NCBI RefSeq assembly: GCF_014201825.1
Contig: NZ_JACHFJ010000002.1
Span: 364,053 to 428,052 of the forward strand
DNA: 64,000 nucleotides
Direction: 5' to 3'
DNA from: Acidocella aromatica
Lineage (GTDB): Bacteria > Pseudomonadota > Alphaproteobacteria > Acetobacterales > Acetobacteraceae
A program made the position numbers and the translations under genes. This document shows positions 55,078 through 64,000 of this stretch, piece by piece; positions within the stretch are counted from its first letter, which is position 1; every line of letters starts with the position of its first letter. The notes under the pieces were generated by a model, which had not been told where the DNA came from, did no database searches, and saw only the letters and a program-made list of their open reading frames with translations.

Positions 55078-56901
55078 TCAGGAATCGGGAATTCCCGCCT
55101 CGCCCGCGCGGGCTGCGGCCAGCAGCTCGTTATATTTCATCAATCTGGCGCAGGCGGCGGCGTCGTCCGGGTGCGCCAGCCAAAAGGCCTGGGCCTCGTC
55201 ACGCTGCGCCCGCAACATGTCGATACTAAAATCCATCAGGCTATACCAACTCCACCAAGACTGCGCGGCTTCCGCCGGGCTGGCATCCGGGGCCAAACGA
55301 TACTCCGACGCGGCCTGCGCCACCAGCGCGCGGGCCTGTCCGGCCAGCCCGAGGCTTCCCAAATGGGTGAACAGATTCGCCGAGTCAAGATGTTTCGCAT
55401 GAGCGGCGAAGTCATGCAGGGCGTGGCGCAGGGGTTCGTCCTCCGGTGGCAGAGGCACATGGGCGAAGGCCTCCTCGACGTCGTGGACGAGAATGGGGTG
55501 CGCCAACAGGGTCGCCAGCATCAGCTTGGCGCGCAGCGTGTTTGCGTTGGCGGCGTCGGGCTCCGGGCGCGGCGGCAAGAGCACGGGCTTGATGAAGTCC
55601 CGCCCCTTTTGGCCGGGACGGAACGGGGGCTGCGAAGAAGCCCGCCCCGCGCGGCGCTCCTCATAATAGCGCCCGCGCAGCGCCTGACGGTACTCGGTCC
55701 CGAGCGTTTTATCCGGGATCAGCCCGGCCAGCTCGTCCAGCCGGTGCAGGAAGGCGGCGCGCCCCTCAGGTGTCGCGCCCTTCCGGGTGGCGGCCACCAT
55801 GTCATACAGCGCCGCCGAGAGCGGCAGGGCCTTGTCCAACTCGGCCTGGAAGGAGGCGGCTCCGCCACGGCGTATCAGGCTGTCCGGGTCGTCCTTGGCG
55901 GGGAGGCGCAACAGCCGCAGCGAACGTTCGGGGGTAAGCCCAGCGAGTGCCAGCTCCACCGTTTTCAGCGCGGCGCGCTGGCCTGCGGCGTCGCCATCGA
56001 AACAGATCACCGGCTCGGGCGTGAGCTTCCAGATTTCTTCCAGATGCTCCTCGGTCAGCGCCGTGCCAAGCGGCGCGACGGCACCACCAAACCCGGCCTG
56101 GGCCAGGGCGATGACATCCATATACCCTTCCACCACGATCAGCCGCGCGCCCTTGCGCACGGCCTCGCGGGCGAAATTCAGCCCGTAAAGCGAGCGGCGC
56201 TTGGAGAACACGCCCGTCTCCGGCCCGTTGACGTATTTGGGCTGGCCATCGCCCATGATGCGCCCGCCGAAGCTGATCATCGCCCCGCGCTTGTCGCGGA
56301 TGGGGAACATCACCCGGCCAAAGAACATGTCCACCGGACCACTCTCGCCGCGCTTCATCAGCCCGGCCTCGATCAGCTGGTCCGGCTTTACGTTCAGCCC
56401 GCGCAAAGCAGTGGCGAGCGCGCCCCTGCCCTCGCCCGACCAGCCCAGGCCGAATTTGCGGATGGTCTCATCCGTCAGCCCGCGCTTACGTAGATAATCC
56501 AGCGCCGCGCGCCCCTCGGGCGCCGAGAGCCAGACCTGATATTGTCGGGCAGCTGCCTCCAAAACATCGGAAAGCCCGGCCCGGCGCTGCTCCGCCTCGG
56601 CGGCCTGGGGGGTGGCTTTCGGCACCTCCAAACCCGCTTGAGGCGCCAGTTCCTCCACCGCCTCCATGAAGGAGGCGCCGGTCGTCTTCATGATAAAGGT
56701 GATGACATCACCATGCTCGCCGCAGCCGAAGCAATGGTAATGGTCGTCATATACATAAAAGGACGGCGTCTTTTCCCCGTGGAAGGGGCAGCACCCCTTC
56801 CAGTCCCGGCTTGAGCGGGTGAGCTTGACCGTGCGCCCGATCACCGTGCGGATCGGGACGCGCGAACGCAGCTCGTCGAGGAAATTCGCCGGCAGGGCCA
56901 T
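55078..56901 (-). CDS. dnaG: DNA primase
   Basis: Makes RNA primers for replication. The 607-residue protein has a CHC2 zinc domain (Cys38, His41, Cys57, Cys60), the primase catalytic core with GGRIMGDGQPKYVNGPET, the TOPRIM stretch LIVVEGYMDVIALAQAG and CFDGDAAGQRAA, and a C-terminal helicase-binding region. Length and order are normal. It is 3 nt downstream of yqeY. Confidence 0.97.
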   Translation of the reverse strand: MALPANFLDELRSRVPIRTVIGRTVKLTRSSRDWKGCCPFHGEKTPSFYVYDDHYHCFGCGEHGDVITFIMKTTGASFMEAVEELAPQAGLEVPKATPQAAEAEQRRAGLSDVLEAAARQYQVWLSAPEGRAALDYLRKRGLTDETIRKFGLGWSGEGRGALATALRGLNVKPDQLIEAGLMKRGESGPVDMFFGRVMFPIRDKRGAMISFGGRIMGDGQPKYVNGPETGVFSKRRSLYGLNFAREAVRKGARLIVVEGYMDVIALAQAGFGGAVAPLGTALTEEHLEEIWKLTPEPVICFDGDAAGQRAALKTVELALAGLTPERSLRLLRLPAKDDPDSLIRRGGAASFQAELDKALPLSAALYDMVAATRKGATPEGRAAFLHRLDELAGLIPDKTLGTEYRQALRGRYYEERRAGRASSQPPFRPGQKGRDFIKPVLLPPRPEPDAANANTLRAKLMLATLLAHPILVHDVEEAFAHVPLPPEDEPLRHALHDFAAHAKHLDSANLFTHLGSLGLAGQARALVAQAASEYRLAPDASPAEAAQSWWSWYSLMDFSIDMLRAQRDEAQAFWLAHPDDAAACARLMKYNELLAAARAGEAGIPDS

Positions 56902-56904
56902 GCT

Positions 56905-57363
56905 TTAGCCCGCGAGCGCCGCCCTCACCGCGGCGGAGGCCACGCCCATGTCCAGCGCCGCGCCATGCTTGGCCTTCAGCGCGCCGACCACCTTGCCCAT
57001 ATCCTTGGCCGAGACCGCGCCCGTGGCGGCGATGGCCTCCTTGATGGCAGCCTCCAGCGCCTCGCCTTCCAGCGTCTGCGGCAGGAACTCGGAAATCACG
57101 GCAATCTCGAACTCCTCCTTGGCGGCCAGCTCCTCACGCCCGCCCTGGCGGTACAACGCCACGGAATCCCGGCGGGATTTGATCATCGAGCGCAGCATGG
57201 CCAGGATTTCCTCGTCGGAGACCTGCTCCACGCCCTTGGGCCGGGCGGCGATGTCCGTGTCCTTCAACTTGGCCTGGATCATGCGCAGCGCCGAAGTACG
57301 CTCGGCGTTCCTGGCCAGCATCGAGGTTTTCACGGCGGCGGTTAGGTCTTCACGTAGGCTCAT
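56905..57363 (-). CDS. yqeY: GatB/YqeY domain protein
   Basis: A 152-residue YqeY protein related to the tail domain of the GatB amidotransferase subunit: TSALRMIQAKLKDTDIA, EEFEIAVISEFLP and AKDMGKVVGALKAKHG. Function is not settled. It is divergent from carA with only 77 bp between starts, where an inverted repeat lies 11 nt from its ATG. Confidence 0.93.
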   Translation of the reverse strand: MSLREDLTAAVKTSMLARNAERTSALRMIQAKLKDTDIAARPKGVEQVSDEEILAMLRSMIKSRRDSVALYRQGGREELAAKEEFEIAVISEFLPQTLEGEALEAAIKEAIAATGAVSAKDMGKVVGALKAKHGAALDMGVASAAVRAALAG

Positions 57364-57373
57364 GTTCTACTCT

Positions 57374-57390
57374 CCGGAAAAAAATTCCGG
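57374..57390. promoter_or_regulatory. Inverted repeat between yqeY and carA
   Basis: CCGGAA (57374-57379) and TTCCGG (57385-57390) are exact complements around five A. The repeat is just upstream of the carA -35 box and 11 nt from the yqeY start, a good place for a regulator of either gene. Confidence 0.45.
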
Positions 57391-57405
57391 CCTACAGCAT
57401 TGCCG

Positions 57406-57434
57406 TTGAGGCCGGAGGAAAAATCCGCTATTGT
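57406..57434 (+). promoter_or_regulatory. carA promoter, predicted to give a leaderless mRNA
   Basis: A -35 TTGAGG (57406-57411), a 17-nt spacer and a -10 TATTGT (57429-57434). The usual start point 7 nt after the -10 is 57441, the A of the carA ATG. GGAGG is present (57413-57417) but is about 24 nt from the ATG, too far for a ribosome site. Confidence 0.55.
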
Positions 57435-57440
57435 CTTAGC

Positions 57441-58766
57441 ATGCAAACATCCATCGACGAAATCCTCCGCCGCCTCGGCGGCAACGAGGCCGCCGCCACC
57501 CTCACCGGCGTCTCCCCCGAAGCTGTCCGCAAGTGGCGTAGCGCCGGTGCGATTCCGCCCCGCCACTGGCCTGCCATTATGACCGCAACCGGGCTGACGA
57601 TGGAAGATTTTTCCGCCCCCTCTTCGAGCGAAGTGCCTCCCGGCGCCACCGCCGCCCTGGTGCTGGCCGATGGCAGCGTGTTCTGGGGCCGGGGGTTTGG
57701 CGCGCATGGCATCAGCCAGCCCTCCGAGCTGTGCTTCAACACCGGCCTCACCGGCTATCAGGAAACGCTCACCGACCCGTCTTATGCCGGGCAGATCATC
57801 ACCTTCACCTTCCCGCATATCGGCAATGTGGGCACCAATGCCGAGGATGAAGAAGCCTCCCGCATCTTCGCGCGCGGCCTGGTGGTGAAGGAGGATTTCA
57901 CCGCCCCCTCCAATTACCGCTCCACCGCCGATCTCGGCGCCTGGCTGGCCAAGATGGGCATCCCCGGCATCGCCGGCGTGGACACCCGCGCCCTGACGCT
58001 GCGCATCCGCGACCTCGGCGCGCCCAACGCCGTGCTGGCCTTCCCCGAGGACGGCAAGTTCGACCTCAAGGCCCTGGCCGCGCAGGCAGCCGCCTGGGGC
58101 GGGCTCGAAGGGCTGGATCTGGCCAAGGAAGTCTCCTGCACGCAGTCCTATGAATGGACCGGCGGCACCTGGAGCTGGGAGCACGGCTTCGCCTCCCCCG
58201 AGCCGCGCTTCAACGTCGTGGCCGTGGATTTCGGCGCCAAGCGCAACATCCTGCGCTCCCTCGCTTCCGCTGGCTGCAAGGTGACTGTGGTGCCTGCCCA
58301 GTCCACCGCCGAGGACATTCTGCGCCACAAGCCGGACGGCGTGTTCCTCTCCAACGGCCCCGGCGACCCGGCGGCCACCGCCACCTATGCCGTGCCCGCC
58401 ATCCAGGGCGTGATGGCGGCGGGCGTGCCCATCTTCGGCATATGCCTGGGCCACCAGCTCCTCTCCACCGCGCTCGGCGGCAAGACCTACAAGCTGGAGC
58501 GCGGCCATCGCGGCGCGAACCAGCCGGTGAAGGACCTGACCACCGGCAAGGTTGAGATCACCTCGCAGAACCACGGCTTCGCGGTGGACGAGAAGTCCCT
58601 GCCCGCGGGCGTGGAAGTGACGCATGTCTCGCTGTTCGACGGCTCGAACGAAGGCATCGCCTGCAAGGCCAAGCGCGTGTTCTCGGTGCAGTACCACCCC
58701 GAGGCCAGCCCCGGCCCGTCCGACAGCGCCTATCTCTTCAAGCGCTTCGTGGACATGCTGGGCTAA
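57441..58766 (+). CDS. carA: Carbamoyl-phosphate synthase small subunit with N-terminal HTH-like domain
   Basis: The glutaminase subunit that feeds ammonia to CarB for arginine and pyrimidine synthesis. From about residue 68 it is a normal CarA: SELCFNTGLTGYQETLTDPS, the class I amidotransferase nucleophile Cys335 in GICLGHQ, and the His-Glu pair in QYHPEASPGP. The first 60 residues are extra (441 residues against about 380 in E. coli). They read LGGNEAAATLTGVSPEAVRK, then WRSAGAIPPRHWPAIMTATG, like a YdaS/Cro-type helix-turn-helix. I recall an NCBI family named carph-isopro for such a domain but cannot check it. Internal Met starts would remove the domain but have no evident ribosome site. 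Confidence 0.95.
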   Translation: MQTSIDEILRRLGGNEAAATLTGVSPEAVRKWRSAGAIPPRHWPAIMTATGLTMEDFSAPSSSEVPPGATAALVLADGSVFWGRGFGAHGISQPSELCFNTGLTGYQETLTDPSYAGQIITFTFPHIGNVGTNAEDEEASRIFARGLVVKEDFTAPSNYRSTADLGAWLAKMGIPGIAGVDTRALTLRIRDLGAPNAVLAFPEDGKFDLKALAAQAAAWGGLEGLDLAKEVSCTQSYEWTGGTWSWEHGFASPEPRFNVVAVDFGAKRNILRSLASAGCKVTVVPAQSTAEDILRHKPDGVFLSNGPGDPAATATYAVPAIQGVMAAGVPIFGICLGHQLLSTALGGKTYKLERGHRGANQPVKDLTTGKVEITSQNHGFAVDEKSLPAGVEVTHVSLFDGSNEGIACKAKRVFSVQYHPEASPGPSDSAYLFKRFVDMLG

Positions 58767-58790
58767 GCCCAAACCAACATTAATGGGGGT

Positions 58791-58831
58791 CCGGGGCCTC
58801 AGGCCCCGGCGGGTGCAGGGCGGAGCCCTGC
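58791..58831. repeat. Double hairpin between carA and carB
   Basis: Two perfect hairpins follow each other: CCGGGGCC-TCA-GGCCCCGG (58791-58809) and GCAGGGC-GGA-GCCCTGC (58815-58831). Similar GC-rich double hairpins occur between genes in many alphaproteobacteria (memory). There is no T-run, so it is more likely an mRNA-stability or processing element than a terminator in this operon. Confidence 0.6.
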
Positions 58832-58850
58832 GACATCAAGGAATTCAAAA

Positions 58851-62093
<3,243 letters not shown>

Positions 62094-62101
62094 GCCTATC
62101 A

Positions 62102-62125
62102 CCCCGCTGGCTCCGGCTGGCGGGG
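62102..62125 (+). terminator. Possible weak terminator or hairpin after carB
   Basis: CCCCGC (62102-62107) and GCGGGG (62120-62125) form a GC stem over a 12-nt loop 8 nt after the carB stop. No T-run follows directly, so read-through into greA is likely. Confidence 0.35.
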
Positions 62126-62178
62126 AACGCTTTGTTGATCTTAACCCCATCGGGGGCTGCGGCCCTTGAGGAGAAAAA

Positions 62179-62652
62179 GTGCAGAAATTCCCCATGACCG
62201 CGGCAGGTCTCGCGGCGCTCGAAGATGAATTGCGGAACCTGAAGGCGGTGGAGCGCCCGGCGATCATCCGTGCGATCGCCGAAGCCCGCGCCCATGGCGA
62301 CCTCTCCGAGAACGCGGAATACCATGCGGCGCGCGAGCGTCAGTCCTTTATCGAAGGCCGGATCGCCGAGCTGGAGGAGATCACCTCGGCGGCCGAGGTC
62401 ATCGACCCCGCCTCCCTCTCGGGTGATACCGTGAAGTTCGGCGCCACCATCCTGCTCATCGATGAGGATAGCGAGACCGAGGTCACCTATCAGATCGTCG
62501 GCATGCACGAGGCCGACATCAAGCGCGCGCGCCTCTCGATTACCTCGCCTCTGGCCAAGGCGCTGATTTCCAAGCGCGTGGGCGAGACCATCTCCGTCCC
62601 CGCCCCCGGCGGCGACAAATCCTACGAAATCCTGAAAATCACCTACGGTTAA
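62179..62652 (+). CDS. greA: Transcription elongation factor GreA
   Basis: Rescues backtracked RNA polymerase by stimulating transcript cleavage. The 157-residue protein has the N-terminal coiled coil with [21 protein letters not shown] holding the acidic tip residues, and the FKBP-like C-terminal domain. It begins with GTG 62179 ([11 protein letters not shown]...), with GAGGAG at a good distance; the ATG five codons later is less likely. Confidence 0.96.
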   Translation: MQKFPMTAAGLAALEDELRNLKAVERPAIIRAIAEARAHGDLSENAEYHAARERQSFIEGRIAELEEITSAAEVIDPASLSGDTVKFGATILLIDEDSETEVTYQIVGMHEADIKRARLSITSPLAKALISKRVGETISVPAPGGDKSYEILKITYG

Positions 62653-62658
62653 TCAGTC

Positions 62659-63855
62659 ATGGTCACCTTCGACGACGTCCAGGCCGCGGCAACGCGGATC
62701 AAGGGAGCGGTGCTGCGCTCACCTTTCCTCCGTTCGGACGGCATTTCCCGCATTACCGGGGCGGAGGTGTATATTAAATACGACCATCTCCAGGCCACCG
62801 GGGCGTTCAAGGAGCGAGGTGCGGCCAACCGTATCGCCCTGCTGACGCCGGATGAGCGAAAGGCTGGCGTGGTGGCGATGTCGGCGGGCAACCATGCCCA
62901 GGCCGTGGCGCGCCATGCCGCGCTCGTGGGCATCAAGGCGACCATCGTGATGCCCCGCCACACACCCGCGACCAAGGTGACACGCACCGCCTCCTGGGGT
63001 GCGAACGTGGTGCTGCATGGCGAGACGCTGGCCGAAGCCGCCGCCGAGGCGCACCGGCTGGAGCAGGAGGAAGGCTTGTTCTTCCTGCACCCGTATGACG
63101 ATCCGGGCGTGATCGCGGGCCAGGGCACGATGGCGCTGGAGATGTTCGAGGACCAGCCGGATCTCGACGTGATCGTCGCCGCTACGGGCGGTGGCGGGCT
63201 GCTGGCTGGCACCGCCGTAGTGGCGCGGCATCTCCGCCCCAACTGCGAGGTGCTGGGCGTCGAGGTCGAGAATTACGCGGCCTTCGCCCAGGCGCTGGCG
63301 GGTGAGTCCATTCATGTCGGCGGGCCGACCATCGCCGAGGGCATCGCCGTGCGCGATATCGGGCAGTTGCCGCTGGCCATGCTGAAGGCGCTGAACGTGC
63401 CCATTCTGGTGGTGAGCGAACATGCCGTCGAGCGTGGCATCGCCACTTTCGTGGAAAACGCCAAGCAGGTGACGGAAGGCGCCGGTGCCACCGGCTTGGC
63501 CGCGCTGCTCTCCTTCCCCGAGCGGTTCAAGGGCAAGAAGGTCGGCATCTCCATCTGCGGTGGCAATATCGACCCGCGCATCCTGGCCAACACGCTCATG
63601 CGCTGCCTGCTGCGCGACGGCCGCGTGCTGCGCCTGGTGCTGGAAATGCCGGACCGCCCGGGCATGCTGGCGGAAGTTGCCACGCGCATCGGCGCACTGG
63701 GCGGGAATATTCTGGAGGTGGCGCATCACCGTCTGTTCTCCAGCCCGCACGTGCAGGACGCGCAGCTTGAAATCATGATCGAGGCCCGCGACGCCAATCA
63801 CGGCGCGGCGATCGAGGCCTCTCTGGCCGAAGTATTCACGCTTAGAAGGTTATAA
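62659..63855 (+). CDS. ilvA: Threonine ammonia-lyase (threonine dehydratase)
   Basis: A PLP enzyme that deaminates threonine to 2-oxobutanoate. The 398-residue protein has Lys51 in TGAFKERGA, SAGNHAQAVA, the phosphate loop TGGGGLLAG and ISICGGNIDP. A single C-terminal ACT-like domain (from about 325; LEMPDRPGMLAEVATRIG) follows, the short form. That form can be biosynthetic or catabolic; ilvA is the best guess. Its last codons lie in the palindromic element. Confidence 0.93.
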   Translation: MVTFDDVQAAATRIKGAVLRSPFLRSDGISRITGAEVYIKYDHLQATGAFKERGAANRIALLTPDERKAGVVAMSAGNHAQAVARHAALVGIKATIVMPRHTPATKVTRTASWGANVVLHGETLAEAAAEAHRLEQEEGLFFLHPYDDPGVIAGQGTMALEMFEDQPDLDVIVAATGGGGLLAGTAVVARHLRPNCEVLGVEVENYAAFAQALAGESIHVGGPTIAEGIAVRDIGQLPLAMLKALNVPILVVSEHAVERGIATFVENAKQVTEGAGATGLAALLSFPERFKGKKVGISICGGNIDPRILANTLMRCLLRDGRVLRLVLEMPDRPGMLAEVATRIGALGGNILEVAHHRLFSSPHVQDAQLEIMIEARDANHGAAIEASLAEVFTLRRL

Positions 63856-63927
63856 AAGTTTTTTGGGTGCCGCCTTTTTTGTAAAAAAGGCGGCGAAGAC
63901 TGTGTGGGGCTTTTTAAAAAGGCTCTA
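63851..63927. repeat. Palindromic intergenic element, copy 5
   Basis: TATAAAAGTTTTTTGGGTGCC leads into a perfect hairpin, GCCGCCTTTTTT / AAAAAAGGCGGC around GT (63869-63894), followed by a degraded second hairpin (GGGGCTTTTT, AAAAAGGCTC; 63906-63925). The right outer arm is not seen. The hairpin and T-run should terminate ilvA. Confidence 0.75.
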
Positions 63928-63948
63928 GACCATGAATACTGTGGTATT

Positions 63949-64000
63949 ATGGTCGAATGCTCAACAAAAAGAATGGGTTATCGAGGTATAAGCAAAGAAA
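63949..64000 (+). other. AT-richer right edge, possible start of an unseen gene
   Basis: The last 70 bases are clearly AT-richer than the rest. Two overlapping frames stay open to the edge: one from ATG 63949 (MVECSTKRMGYRGISKE) and one from ATG 63957 (MLNKKNGLSRYKQR). Neither has a good ribosome site and neither can be named. It may be the start of a foreign gene or simply non-coding. Confidence 0.2.

Overview
This 64-kb window is chromosomal core DNA of a GC-rich alphaproteobacterium. The most likely family is Acetobacteraceae, perhaps an acidophile of the Acidocella/Acidiphilium kind, but that placement is inference. It rests on the gene order rpoD-dnaG-yqeY-carAB-greA-ilvA, two hopanoid-associated genes (HpnN-type transporter, HpnK-type deacetylase), a long bifunctional Rsh, an insertion in the PheT B5 region, and the general character of the proteins. 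I see no rRNA, prophage, insertion sequence, integrase or CRISPR array. Coding density is very high and no gene-free stretch exceeds about 300 bp.

Layout. 1-3709 (minus): two tandem signal peptidases I, rnc, era and the start of a GT87-like membrane protein. 3968-5472 (plus): a D,D-carboxypeptidase and a DUF3297 protein. 5530-7459 (minus): a flavin-reductase-like protein and a PAS protein with a degenerate GGDEF domain. 7522-11191 (minus): folK, rpoZ, rsh, acpS. 11312-12507 (plus): a NYN-domain protein coupled to a family-5 uracil-DNA glycosylase. 12619-13976 (minus): dapA-smpB. 14073-17336 (plus): slt, pgpA, pncC, panB. 17345-22599 (minus): pal, cpoB, tilS, ftsH, bfr. 22895-26413 (plus): pheST. 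26494-29620 (minus): YggT, an HpnN-like transporter and a ribbon-helix-helix protein. 29746-34622 (plus): tRNA-Ala(CGC), rsmB, rpe, a heparinase-like protein, galE. 34623-41173: a lipoprotein (minus), then GT4, CreA, a ZTP riboswitch with purH, a small membrane protein, an SDR, and rplM-rpsI. 41283-45053 (mostly minus): hpnK, DUF1178, grxC, comF, a divergent methyltransferase, radC. 45189-51687: a tripartite RND efflux operon with a divergent TetR regulator. 51688-57363 (minus): yqeY, dnaG, rpoD, GNAT, RluA-type synthase, DUF3553. 57441-63855 (plus): carA, carB, greA, ilvA. The last 145 bp are a repeat remnant and AT-richer DNA.

How the genes work together. The window joins cell-envelope work (signal peptidases, D,D-carboxypeptidase, lytic transglycosylase, Tol-Pal parts, hopanoid transport, efflux) with information processing (sigma 70, omega, primase, GreA, RNase III, Era, RsmB, TilS, SmpB, PheRS, L13/S9) and nucleotide/amino-acid synthesis (purH, carAB, dapA, ilvA, panB, folK). 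Translational coupling by 1-4 nt stop/start overlaps is common, and several coupled genes use GTG or TTG starts.

Most interesting signals: (1) CarA carries an N-terminal helix-turn-helix-like domain of about 60 residues and has a promoter whose predicted start falls on the ATG, so the mRNA may be leaderless; an inverted repeat lies just upstream. (2) An intergenic palindromic element occurs five times at gene 3' ends; one copy could fold as a three-way junction. (3) A ZTP (pfl) riboswitch precedes purH. (4) comF and a methyltransferase have abutting divergent start codons. (5) A perfect 12-bp inverted repeat lies between ftsH and bfr.
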